Assembly: GCF_010389155.1 (NCBI RefSeq)
Contig: NC_057765.1
Span: forward strand, 28,336,980-28,400,979
Direction of reading: 5' to 3'
DNA: 64,000 bases
Origin: Erigeron canadensis
Lineage: Eukaryota > Streptophyta > Magnoliopsida > Asterales > Asteraceae
Under the pieces are notes generated by a model. That model had not been told where the DNA came from. It worked only from the letters and a program-made list of their open reading frames with translations, and made no database searches. Below are positions 48,404 to 59,720 of this stretch, one piece after another (the stretch's first letter is position 1; every line of letters starts with the position of its first letter). Made by a program: the position numbers and the translations under genes.

Positions 48404-50305
48404 AATCATCGAAGCGCGTAACCCGACCAGGCGAAAAGCAGTAACCCGACCACCCACTATTAGCGGCGACGTCGCCGTAAATAGTGGGCCCCCTCTGTCA
48501 GTCAACACCTGCCACAGCCTGCCCCTTTTTAACCGTTTCACGTTGTGGTGGTCCCCACTATTTGCGGCGACGTCGCCGCTAATAGTGGGCCCCCCACTGC
48601 ATTCTGCCGTTACAAACCACGCTATTTCTTCTTCTCCTCTTCTCTTCTCCGTATTATTACAAACCCTGCATTTTTTTACATGTCTTTTAAGGACTTTGTC
48701 TAAGCGTACGATTTCATCAGCCATGATGTCCAAAGCTTTAAGTGAAACCTTTCCCAATAGGTCCTTCATACAGTTGTAATTATGTTTCCCCTTCCGGGTC
48801 CCGTTGCTATACCCTAGTTGGCCCCTTATTTCTGTTTCTTGAGCGATCAGGACAGAATCAACACATTGCAGGATTCTAGTAAATGTGCATTTCCCCCTCA
48901 ATTCTTCCTTCAGTAGGTGGTGTTCGGCCTCGACTCTGTTTGTGGTGTGGTTTTGGTAGTTGAGGTGTTCATCGACCCAACAGGACACAAACTGCTCTCG
49001 GTATGGGGACAACCAATTATCGGTCAGGTACTTGTAGACGCCTGGGAAACCTGCAAGTTTTTTCTTTAACTCCTTTTCGTTAGACTTAAACTCGTCAAAA
49101 GTCCGAGATTGATAGACTTTTTTTCACCAGTCGTTAAGCCTGTCAATGTTAACATCTTTCTTCATCTGCAATGCCGGTTCGCAGTGCTTCATTATGTTTT
49201 GCCATATATGGTACCTACACAGTAGTTGTTTCGCTTCCGGCATAACAACCTTCAAAGCTCTCATCAAGGCCAGCTCCCTGTCAGTAAGAACGACACGAAC
49301 GACAAAGCTATCAGCAAGGGTGGACTTGAGACATCGTAACACCCATTGATAATTCGCCTCCCGTTTGTTTACGATAAACGCATACGCTAAACTGAAGGTC
49401 TTCCCCGTTGAAGTCACGTCGACGATCTCAACTAGCGGCATGTTATAGATGTTGGTTTTGTACGTGGAGTCTATTTCAATAACCTAGGGGAATGCGCGCC
49501 ATAGGGTCATTGATGTTGGATGAATGAAAAACAGGTTCTCCAAGCGTCCATTTTTGTTATTTGTGATGAACTGGTAAAAGTACCTTTTCTCCTGCAACAG
49601 TGAGAACATTACCTGCGAAAAGTGACCAAGGTAAAGTAAATAAGTCAATTCCAACAACGTAGTACAATATAATATTTAATGTTTGTACCTGCATTGGAGT
49701 ACGCCCTGCTTGGCCGGACCTCCATCTCGCTTTCAGGAAGTTGGTAATGTCTCCTTTCCGAGTCAGGTTTCCTGGAAATTCAAGTTTGAGGTTTACCGGG
49801 ATCTAATGTGGGTACAAACCGCGATCCGATTGGGTCCCCACATATTCCTTTTCTTCATCCGTCATCCGTCTAGCGTATGCATTCCCTTGCAGATCGGTAG
49901 TTGGATCATGATTGTGTCTCCAATCCTTGACGGTTAACCTCCAACCACCATCACGCCCAGGGCGGCCTATTAAAGTGAAGGGACAACCTATCTTACTGGA
50001 CCGTTTGGGTGGGCCAATTAACCTTGCATCGCGCGCTCCACCGTGGTGACATATAAGTGTCACTTTATTGACCACCTCTTTTGAGTTTTTGTTCGTTCGG
50101 CGTAAGACTAGAACATAACCCAAATCCATTGCTGTTCTTTGAGCCCACTCCGTTAATTCTTCAAAGGAATCGAAGACCTCGTCAGTTTCGAAGTCCCCAG
50201 CTTCGCATTCATATTCACCGTCTACATCAGGTTGCTCAAACACATTATCCGACACTTAATACGTACGTTTTCTGGGTTTGCCCAAATATCCTCCAAACTA
50301 TCCAT
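48374..50305 (-). pseudogene. MULE transposase gene with three in-frame stops
   Basis: MULE transposases cut and paste Mutator-like elements in the nucleus. The minus-strand frame opens at 50305 (MDSLEDIW) and includes an N-terminal zinc-binding region (FDSFEELTEWAQRTAMDLGY, CPFTLIGRPGRDGGWRLTV, WRHNHDP). A region like LEFPGNLTRKGDITNFLKAR follows, then the catalytic core IEIDSTYKTN, VLTDRELALM, CRYHIWQN and NRVEAEHHLLKEEL, consistent with a DDE triad. In-frame stops lie at 49805-49803 (TAG), 49486-49484 (TAG) and 49126-49124 (TGA), and a shift near the start separates MDSLEDIW from the acidic segment. The frame runs into subterminal palindromes at the 3' side. It is inactive. Confidence 0.85.
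48453..48589. other. Two 36-bp near-perfect palindromes
   Basis: Palindrome 1 is 48453-48488 and palindrome 2 is 48554-48589. Both read CCCACTATT, one spacer base, GCGGCGACGTCGCC near the centre, then AATAGTGGG. Copy 2 has a single mismatched pair (T opposite T). They lie in the subterminal zone of the MULE, next to two copies of TAACCCGACCA (48419-48429 and 48442-48452). Confidence 0.85.
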
Positions 50306-51324
50306 CTGAAACAATTCAAGTAAACATCAACCACATTAACTATTAATGGTGTCCATACTATATATATATGTATATATATTTACACATACGTATAATATCT
50401 ATATCTATATTCATAATACATATATATATATATATATATATATAAACACTAAGATTGAAAAGGAAAAGATACACAATACCAGTAACTACAAATATGTAAT
50501 GAAAACGATGATTCCTATGTTTGAAATTTTTTTTCGAAATACACAATAATTCAGTATGAAAACCACGACTTTAGGGTATTGAATATCTTATTACTTGCTG
50601 TTTTTTCAAGTATACAATATGTAGTTGGACATTCCATACATATATAGTTTTGAAATCGATGATTCCTATGCACTAACATCTTTTGATCCCATTGAACTAC
50701 GTCAAAATCGATGATTCCTATGCACTAACATCTTTTGACCCTATTGAACTATGTCAAAGAACCATTCCCGATACCTAAATCATTTTCCCAATGATTAAAT
50801 TGGAGTACATCGTAAATCGATAATCATAACGGTCCATTTGATTTTACCTAGGAAAATTAAAATGGACAGGCTTTATTGAAAACGGACATATTTACCCGGC
50901 TTCCCATCAAACTTCACTTCTCAGCTCATAAATATTTTCGAGTTAAAAACCTCTTTCTTTCATTTCCCCCCTTTTTTCTGAATAAAATTATAACAATTCA
51001 AATTTCTTAATCACCACCCATCTTCTGCTATATCAACAAATGTAAGTAATTTATTTTGCTATTAATATATGTTTAGGGTTTCCATTTCTTCTTATCATTT
51101 ATTTAAATATTTATTTTCCATGATCATTATGATTATATGCTATTGAAGTTAAGCTCTTTTACCCCTTGCTCACTAGTTAATTATTTGTATATTAACATTG
51201 TTTGTGATATTGGAGTATATTGTATATATCTTTTTTACTGAATGTAAAACCCAACCACCCTAGGTAATACTGTTATCAGAAAAAAAAAATGCAAAATACA
51301 AAATTGAAGTAACACATTTTAGGA
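50306..51324. other. Intergenic with AT microsatellites and a tandem repeat
   Basis: An AT-rich simple repeat covers about 50354-50446. A unit of about 52 bp containing GATGATTCCTATGCACTAAC is duplicated at about 50652-50703 and 50704-50755, with a partial relative near 50496. CAACAAAT followed by GTAAGT at 51036-51049 could be a noncoding first exon and donor for the gene starting at 51645. Confidence 0.6.
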
Positions 51325-51482
51325 TTTAACGACCGAGGTAGTCTAGTGGTCAGTCGTCACTCACAAGTGTCGGAACCTTCCCAAGTAAATATCTTTGGAG
51401 GTCGGTGATCAGGGTAACGGTCTCTAGGATACTCCGGTTAGGACACGTACATCTGAGTCACAGACTCACCCTTTCCGGGTAA
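51325..51482 (+). mobile_element. Possible SINE relic
   Basis: GAGGTAGTCTAGTGGTC resembles a pol III A box. The B box is degenerate, and no poly-A or target duplication is evident. It lies between the putative first exon and the first coding exon of the chimeric gene. Confidence 0.35.
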
Positions 51483-51644
51483 TTTGAACATGGAAAACCT
51501 ACTTTGTTTACTCTTTACAATTGGCGGTTTTAAAATTTCAAAATTTTGCGATAAGGGCATTGCTATTTTTACCCTTTTTTGTTATGTTTTATTTTTTAGT
51601 AACCCACCACTTCATTTGCAATCAGTATCATCTATCTTCTTACA

Positions 51645-54600
51645 ATGGCAAGTTTTGACACAAATAAGCCGACCAGATGCGATGAACGTGGAGGAAGTTT
51701 TGCTGCTGAAGGTATATCGGAATTTTCCACCGATAAGGTACAATGTTAAGATATGTTACTGTACATTCATCTTGTTAATAATCGAGTGATGTTACTGTTT
51801 TCTAATAAAAAGAAGTCAATTTCAGGTGTTTAAGTCTCATCAAGATTTAACGGATTGGGTGCAAAATATGGGACGTTCTCTTGGTTACGTTATTGTTATT
51901 AAAAGAACAAATGCACGACCTTGTGGGTATGTATATAAAATTAGACTTATGTGTGATCGTAGTGGTGTATACAAAAATAAAAGTCTGGTTGCAAATCCTA
52001 CGAGCAAAAAGACTAACTGCCCGTTCGAATTGGAAGGAAACTATTCGTGCAAGTACGATTGTTGGAAGTTAAGGGTGATATGTGAAAAACACAACCACGA
52101 ACCTGCACTAAATATGAAGGGTCATCCATATGCAATGCGTTTGTCTAAAGATGAAGCTCGTTTGGTGCTAGATTTGTCAAAGAAGAATATGAAACCGCAA
52201 GCAATTCTAGCAATACTGAAGAAGCAAAATGCAAATAATATGTCCACGATGAGTACCATTTATAATGCACTTACTAAGTTTCGGAAGAGTGGGCTGCTAG
52301 GTATAACTCATTTACGAGTTCTTGTGTCATTTTCAGACGAGAAGGTTATAGCTGTTTCATTAACACGCCAGTAGAACTCAAATACCGTTTCTGATTTTGG
52401 TTTTTGTATACTTCGTTACAGAAAAATCTAAGGGACAACCCACCACCGGTGAAGAAATTGCATCTATGAGCTCACACACAGTTGATGGAAACAAGTCCAA
52501 AAGAGCTGTTAATCGCTCTTATCAGTTTGGATTATCAAACACATGCAAAAATAGTATGGTTAATATTTTCAGTTCAAATGCAGTCTAGACTCTAGAGGTA
52601 TAAAATCTCACTATCTGTTGGCTTTTATCTGATTGTTGCAGAAACTTTTATGGAACAACCGATCAATGGTGTAAAAAGTTATGTGAACCCCATGTGCCCT
52701 GCACATACATTTGATGCGAACAAGTCGAAGAGAAGTATTGATCATTCGGATCAATTTGCAGACCCAGACACTTTTGAAACAAGTAAGGTTTAACATTTTA
52801 GTCTAAATGCAGAATTCTCGCCATCTGATTATATTTTATTTTACAATGTTAGATACAGAAACATTCACAGAAAAAGCAATCAACCATGAAGACAGTGCAT
52901 CTCCGAACCAAATGTACCCTGGATATGTATTTGATGCAAACAAGTCAACAAGAACCATTGATTACATTGATCCATTTTCAGTTCATAACAGCTGTGAAAC
53001 AAGTAGGGGTAGGGCATCAGCGCAAAATTTAGTCTAGATGCAGAATTTTTCTTACCATAAGTTTTTGGTCTTTGTATGTTTGTTTCAGAAGTATTCATGG
53101 GACAGCCAATCAAGCGTGAAGAAGATGCATCCCAGAGCCCTGTATACGCTGCATACACATTTGATGCAGACAAGTCGAAGAGACCTATAGATCATATGGA
53201 TCCGTTTGTTATTGAAAACTGGGTGCAAGAGCTTGATTCAGCTAAATTTGGTGCTGTTAAACAAGATATAGAAGATCATATGCCAAGAGAACAGATGATT
53301 CCTTCGTTTAGAAGGGTTCCCTCACCTCAGATCGATTTGATGGAGACATTTCCAGTGAGAAATATTTCCATTGCAAATGTTGTGAGGGATGTGTTTATGT
53401 GTACTGATGGCAAGGGTCATGATACAAGTGCACCAGATGCTAATCTCATAGCCTTCCCGGATAATGAACCCACATTTGCGAGGCCTTTTCAACCATATCG
53501 AGACATGGTCTTAAGTAAGCCTGATAGGCAGTTTTTGATGAAACAGTTTTTGGTAAGCTGTCCCAACTTTTTTGGTCATATTAAATGAAGTAATGATGTA
53601 ACCATCCTTGTCTATTTGATGCAAAATATCGCGGATCAAAAAGCTTGACATGTATACCGGTAGAGGTAACAAGTTGGGTGGTCGTAAAACATATGAATAC
53701 GGCCACTGCCCTCTTCTATCCATTTTTCTAGTTTATAAACAATAGTTTTGTTCAATTTGACTGAAAATACTATACACGTAAAATAGTTATCTTTGTAATG
53801 CACTTTCATAGGTTGGAAGCATTGACACTTTTTAGGCGACTAACATTACTACATTTTTTACTCATTTGACATGTCCTACTTTATGCTAAGTTTATGTAGA
53901 TTACCCATTCGACCAATTAGAGATAAAATGCAACCCAAATTTCGTTTTTGGTAAATTGAAGGAAATGGCCACCTCAACTTACTGGTTTGCATACCACTTA
54001 CAGATCATACCTACTTTGATAGTGACAGTCTGGCCACTGGTGTGATTGAATACCTGAAAGGTCTTAAGTTAACTTAAATCATTCATATGTATAGGTTATA
54101 TATGAAAAACTAGCTGTATGTGAAAGCTGATTGTGTAGGGCCCTTTGTTGATAACATTCTCCCTTAGCATACTAATAACTAAATATATAGATAAATGTTA
54201 AAAAGATAGTGGCATCTGGATGTACCACATTTAAATGGTGCATCAGCCATCAGGTTCTTTATTATATCACATAGAGTTTTGACTTTAATCACCATGCAGG
54301 AGGAAGATAATGCACATGGGCAATCTTCAAGGGGTAATAGCGGAGAAGTAGACGACGGTGCAGAAGAATATCGGACGAATACAGCTGTTGAGCCAATAGA
54401 TGAAGAAGACAAAGACATGAATGTTGATAGTGATGTTGAGGTTGAAAAGAAGTACGATAAAGGTGTTCAATTTGATTCGAAACTTGTGGCGAGTTCTCAC
54501 CCAAAAAAATCAACCCGAGGTGATGAAAATGAAAGAAATTTGGAAGTGGAAGGCACATCAGGATTCTCTACTAACATGGTATGACAGTTAACTTTATTGA

Positions 54601-55145
54601 TATACATGTATATTGTTAAATCATCCATTAACATTACTGGTTTCTAACAATACAAATTTCATTTCAGATGTTTAAGTCTTGTCAAGATTTAATAGATTGG
54701 GTGCAAAATGTGGGTCATTCTCTTGGTTACTTTATTGTCACTAAAAGATCCAATGCACAACCTAGTGGGGATGTATATAAGGTTAGCCTTATGTGTGATC
54801 GTGGTGGTATATTCAAAAGTAAAAGCTCCATTAGAAAAAATACCCGGAGCAAAAAGACCAACTGCCCATTTGAATTGGAAGGAAAAAAGTCGAGGAGGCA
54901 TGGTTCTTGGACATTAAGGGTGATGTGTGAAGACCATAATCATGAACCTGCACTACATATGGAGAATCATCCATTTGCAAAGCGCTTGTCTGAAGATGAA
55001 ATTCGTTTGGTGCTAGATTTGTCAAAGAAAAATGTAAGCCCACTAGAAATCCTATCAACGCTGAAGGCACAAAACAAAAATAATTTTTCCACGCTTAGCA
55101 CCATCTACAATTTACGGCAGAAGTTTCGGAGGACCAACAATGCAG
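51645..55145 (+). CDS. Chimeric FAR1-domain / DRD1 N-terminus gene, module 1
   Basis: Function unknown. Eight exons join in phase with GT-AG borders: a 51645-51737, b 51826-52300, c 52422-52553, d 52642-52782, e 52853-53002, f 53089-53552, g 54300-54578, h 54668-55145. The product so far is 737 residues plus one base. Exons b and h encode FAR1/MULE-type zinc domains (FKSHQDLTDWVQNMGRSLGY, LMCDR, TNCPFELEG, HNHEPAL) followed by RLSKDEARLVLDLSKKN. Exons c, d, e and the start of f repeat the first segment of DRD1 exon 3; the rest of f ([20 protein letters not shown]) and g match DRD1 exons 3 and 4. No Walker A or DEGH motif occurs. If exon h is not spliced onward, translation stops at 55219. Start: Met at 51645 after an in-phase leader. 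The absence of stops in all eight exons argues for recent or present selection. A DNA-binding competitor or targeting partner in RNA-directed DNA methylation is conceivable but only a guess. Confidence 0.7.
52422..53220 (+). repeat. Tandem exon-intron repeat, period 211-236 bp
   Basis: Four exon starts (52422, 52642, 52853, 53089) follow at spacings of 220, 211 and 236 bp. Each encodes variants of FMGQPIxxEE, then AYTFDANKSKRxIDHxDPF. The intron between copies also carries shared text (CATCTG, then TTTGT...TTTCAG), so the duplicated unit is exon plus intron. The source segment is the start of DRD1 exon 3 (30744 onward, [20 protein letters not shown]). Confidence 0.9.
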
Positions 55146-55702
55146 GTATTACTTATATGAGGGTTGCTATATCTTCTTTACTACAAAAGGGCTATATAGG
55201 ATTATTTGATTTATATTAGTATTATATATGAAGACACTGGTTAATATAATTATGTAGACAGTAATAGATTAATAGTTAATGACATATAACAATAATGATA
55301 ATGGAAAATATAGATAACTAGCTAGTCTGAAAAAGTATAAGTAAATTTTTCTTTTTTTTAGAACGGTGTGTTAGTTGGTTAGTGGTTCGAACCCTAGCAG
55401 TGACATCTAAGCGGATAGTATGCTAGCGGTTGGAACCCAAAGGCACCCGTGGAGACCAAGGGTCTGATAACACGGCCCGCATGTGTCCGAAGAGGTAAAT
55501 GCCCGAGACCATGGGGAATTGAGATTTGATCCCTGGACACAAAGCCAACATCCCATCCCCTAGAACCCCCAAAGAAGGCAATATAAATGATATTATGATA
55601 ATATAAATAAACATCTTATAACAAAAACTTAAGTAGCAGTTAGAAAAATAAAATAATAAAATCAGTAAAAGTATCATATAAGCTGTTAAGGGGGTGTTTG
55701 GG

Positions 55703-55847
55703 CAATAAACACCGTAACAGAATTGTAATTGTATATTGTGATTAAACCAATATTACAAGGGATATATATAAGAAACATAATTACACTTTATAATCCTATA
55801 CTATAGGCAAATACTATAACTAAAGTATAACTCAATCTCGTCTAATA
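55703..55847 (-). repeat. 3' LTR of the copia element
   Basis: 145 bp, CAATAAACACCG to CTCGTCTAATA on the plus strand, preceded by TTGGG. Confidence 0.92.
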
Positions 55848-55854
55848 TTCCCCC

Positions 55855-58650
55855 TCAAGCTAAGGTCGAGAAACGACTTGTAGCTTGGACCGTATAGAGA
55901 AAACGTTGTGACAACAACGGCTTAGTAAAGATATCTGCTATTTGATCATTGGTTGAGATAATCTGGACCGACAATTGGCGGCTAGCAACCCGTTCACGAA
56001 CAAAGTGAAAATCAACCTCTACATGCTTTGTACGTGCATGAAAAACAGGATTTGATGATAAATATGTTGCTCCCAAATTGTCGCACCATAAATTAGGCAC
56101 GAATTTTAAAGGAATACGAAGCTCACGCAGCAATGTTTGAAGCCACGTGAGTTCGGCAACAGTGTCTGCTAAGGCCTTGTATTTAGCCTCTGTGGATGAC
56201 CGAGATACAGTTTGCTGCTTACGAGCAGACCATGATACAAGATTAGAACGAAGATAGATGGCATATCCCCCGGTGGATCGACGGTCATTTGGACAACCGG
56301 CCCAGTCAGCAACAGAAAAGGCATTGACCATCTTAGGTTTAAAGGTGCTATCAGTATAAGCATGAAGAATTGTACTAGAATCATGTTTGAAACAAAGACC
56401 AAAAGTAACTGTCCCTTGTAAGTACCGCAAGATGCGTTTAACCGCGGACTAGTGACTCTCCGTAGGAGAATGCATAAATTGACAAACCTTATTAACAGCA
56501 AACGTGAGATCAGGGCATGACAAAAGAACGTACTGAAGAGCACCAACGACCTGTCGATATTTCACCGGATCAGAACATGGGGGACTATCTCCAAGGGCAA
56601 GATTAGCCGTAGTAGTAATAGGTGTTGGAACAGGTTTAGCCTTAGAAAGACCAGCACGGTCAAGCAACTCAAGGATATACTTCTTTTGGGACAAAATAAC
56701 ATCTTTTCTCGTATGTATAACCTCAACACCCAAAAAATAAGATAAGGATCCAAGATCTTGAATCGCAAAGCACCGGCTAAGACGTTGTACTACTAAGTCT
56801 ATAGCTTTAGAGTTGTTGCCGGTCAGACAGATTTTAGTTTTGTTTTAAACTGTCGTTCAACCATGACAACAAACGGTTTAAAAGTAACATACACATCAGA
56901 TTTTAAAGCTAAAGGGTAAATCCACATGAACTTAGAATAATGATCAACACATAGAAGAAAATAACGATGACCATTAAAAGAGGTAACGGGAGCCGGACCC
57001 CAAACATCACAAAATACCAAATCCAAAATATTTGAACTTTTAAAAGAAGATGGCAAAAGATGAAGTTTTGATGATTTGCCAACCGAACATGAATCACAAA
57101 AGGAGTCGATACATTTATTTAATAAAGGTAATTTATATTTAAATAACATGGATTTCAAAAGTTGAGGATGAGGATGTCCCAATCTTTGATGCCATGTTGT
57201 GGAAGAGACCCGAGCAGTTGAAAAAGCAACTTTTGGAATAGCTTGTATTCGCGGAAGGTGGAAGGAATAAAGACCATGTTCACTTCGACCTGTGAGGAGG
57301 ATGGTGCGTGTAGACGTGTCCTTCACACAAAAGAAAGTCGAGTGAATTCAAAGAATACGTTATTGTCATGGCAAAATTTTTGAACGGAAAGAAGGTTACG
57401 TTTAATTTCTGGAACATGAAGTATATTTTGAAGAGAAAAGGTTTTGTTTGGGGAATAAAATTTAGAGGAACCAATACGAAGAATGGGTAAACCCTTACCA
57501 TTGCCAACATGAAGATTGTCTTCGCCATAATAAGTTTCAGAATTGTCAAAGTTGGAGAGATTAGGGCTCACATGCTGATTAGACCCGGTGTCAGGAAGCC
57601 ATGAGGAAGAAGCTTGAGATCTGTAGTCAGCATAGTTTGCAGATGGCTGTGAACGTGTCCTTATATTTGTCAGGTCATGGTTGGGACATTGAGAGGGAAC
57701 ATGGGCTATTCCACACCTGTTACATGTACCATAAACAATATGCTAATTAGTTGCCCAACTAAATGGACTGCGATTACCTCCTTGGTTACGGTTGGTGAAG
57801 TTCCCTCGTCCACGATTTTGGCGGTTGTTGGAGCCACGATATGTATTAGTGCTTGATCTATTTGTATAATAAGCCTGTGATGGTGATGAAGTAGAAGGCT
57901 GAAGTGTCAAATCGAGCTGATTGGCAAGCTGTTGTATGGCTCGAAGAGCTTCAGATTGATTTAGCGATTGACCAGTTGAGAAGGGGGTACTTTGAGTAGT
58001 ACTGGCGAAGGCTTGAGTAGTAGCAGCAACGTGAAGGCTTGTGCAGGTGATACATCAGTAGCCTTTTTGATCATGTAATCATAATCAGACAACAAACCTT
58101 AGAAGCTCATTAAAAGCAGTCGGATTTTGACGAGCTAAAAGGGTGGACTTGAGTCCATTGTATTCATCACGTAAACCTGAGATAACTAACATAATAAGAT
58201 CCTTTTCTTTCATTGGCTCACCAATGTTAGCAAGAGCATCGGAGTATTCAGTAGCACGAGTCAAATAATCAGAAGATGACTCATCTCCCTTCATAGTGAG
58301 TTTCAACAGTTGAGTCTTAAGAGTGTACTCCCTGGAGGAAGTATGAGGAGCATAGGCACGTTCCAGGGGATAACCACAAGTCTTGTGAGGTCATCCCCTG
58401 TACATGCTGGAAAGAGCTTTCAGAGATATTAGACAATATAAGCATGCGAACATGGGCATCATTAATTAGGGTTTGGCTGAGAGGTTGTTGCAGCTGCCTT
58501 GTCTTTGTCAGGAGGAGAGCTCTCGGTTTGTATAATGGTTGATGGGCACGAGATAGTGCCATCAACATAACCCCAGAGGTTGTTAGTGACCAAAAAAGGA
58601 TGAATCATGGCTTTCCAGTAGCCATAGTTTGTAGGGGTGAGAGTGAATCC
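55855..58650 (-). pseudogene. Copia polyprotein remnant
   Basis: Minus-strand pieces in order: gag (about 58570-58085, SDYLTRATEYSDALANIGEP); a CxxC knuckle-like zone near 57710; protease-flank and GAG-pre-integrase (57571-57180, ILHVPEIKRNLLSVQKF and TWHQRLGHPHPQLL); integrase start (to 56823, FCDVWGPAPVTSFNGHRYF). A junction follows near 56830 where the frame jumps to the end of reverse transcriptase (SYFLGVEVIHTRKDVILSQK, to about 56450) and RNase H (56430-55855, [34 protein letters not shown]). The reverse transcriptase catalytic motif region is absent and several stops and shifts occur, so it is inactive. Confidence 0.88.
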
Positions 58651-58779
58651 GAACTTGTGTGAGTTATGAGTTGTTTTTTCTTTTTGATCGAAAGTTGCTG
58701 CTTGGGTTAGGGTTTTTTTTTTTTAATTATACGGCAGTATTGTTACTGCAAGGGTTAGGGTTATTGTGCTCTGATACCA

Positions 58780-58926
58780 CAATAAACACCGTAACAGAAT
58801 TGTAATTGTATATTGTAGTTAAACCAATATTACAAGGGATATATATAAGAAACATAATTACACTTTATAACCCTATACTATAGGCAAATACTATATAACT
58901 AAAGTATAACTCAATCTCGTCTAATA
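58780..58926 (-). repeat. 5' LTR of the copia element
   Basis: 147 bp, same ends as the 3' LTR, followed by TTGGG; next to the Met-tRNA primer-binding site. Confidence 0.92.
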
Positions 58927-59720
58927 TTGGGTGAGCTTATTTTTGAAGCTTATTGCTTGAGCTTATAAAGTATAAACTAATAAAGTGTTTGGGTAAAGCT
59001 TCTTTTTACAAGCTTATGGCTTCTTATGAAGAAATAAGCCCCATAAGCATACACCAAAATTTTGAAGCTTATGGCTTTTTATGAATAGCCAAATAGGCCA
59101 ACAAGCATAAGAAAAATAAGCTCACCCAAACACTTGTGAAATAAGTAGTGCTGATATCATTGTGAGTCTAAATGTAAAAGTTCTTACCATCTGTTGGTTT
59201 TGTATCCTTGTCACAGAAATATCCATGGGACTGCCCATTGATAGTGAAGGAAGTGCATCTGCAACTCGAGAGTACACCGCATACACATTTGATGCAAACA
59301 AGTCGGAAAGCACTATTGGTCACACAGATCCATCTCGTAAACTAGATACATCATACATGTGTTTTAAGTATGATTAATATTTTCAGTTTGAATGCCGTCT
59401 ATATTCAGAATATCTAAGCATCTGTTGACATTTGCATGTCTGTTTCAGAAGCATTTATGGAACAATCAATCAATAATGTAAACTGTGCATCTACAAATTC
59501 AATGTGCTCTGCAAAGGCATTTGATGCAAGCAAGTCAAACAAAACTGTGGATCAAACGGATCCGTTTGAAATCCCAAACACATGTGAAATAAGTAGGGGT
59601 TTACATGTTTAGTCGAAATGCAGTCTAGTCTAGATACAGAAAACCTGACCATCTAAGTTAATTTTTTTTTATGTTTGCATCAGATACATTCATGGAACAA
59701 CCAATCAACAATGAAGAAAG

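Larger units (their letters stand above)
55703..58926 (-). mobile_element. Ty1/copia retrotransposon, internally deleted
   Basis: Short LTRs at 55703-55847 and 58780-58926 differ by a 2-base indel and a few substitutions. TTGGG flanks both ends (55698-55702, 58927-58931). On the minus strand a TGGTATCAGAGC primer-binding site (58779-58768) and a TTGAGGGGGAA polypurine tract (near 55850) identify the orientation. Order gag, protease, integrase, then RNase H is the copia order. The C-terminal integrase and most of reverse transcriptase are deleted. It lies in the intron between exon h and the second module of the chimeric gene. Confidence 0.95.
55690..59134. mobile_element. MITE split by a copia insertion
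   Basis: GTGTTTGGG at 55694-55702 plus TGAGCTTATTTTTGAAGC at 58932-58949 form the left arm, and AAAAATAAGCTCACCCAAAC to 59132 the right arm. The copia element interrupts the left arm and duplicated TTGGG of it. Without the insertion the MITE is about 220 bp with GTGTTTGGGTGAGCTTATTT ends, a hAT-like look; its own target duplication is not clear. Confidence 0.7.

Noticed and set aside
51484..51789. 101-codon frame MNMENLLCLLF over the first coding exon of the chimeric gene
   Set aside because: It is in another frame and runs through the exon a donor and into the intron; exon a in frame MASFDTNK joins exon b in phase.
55370..55560. GGTTCGAACCC and TAGTTGGTTAG suggesting a tRNA or SINE
   Set aside because: Box spacing is too short for a tRNA promoter and no stem pairing fits; kept out of the features.
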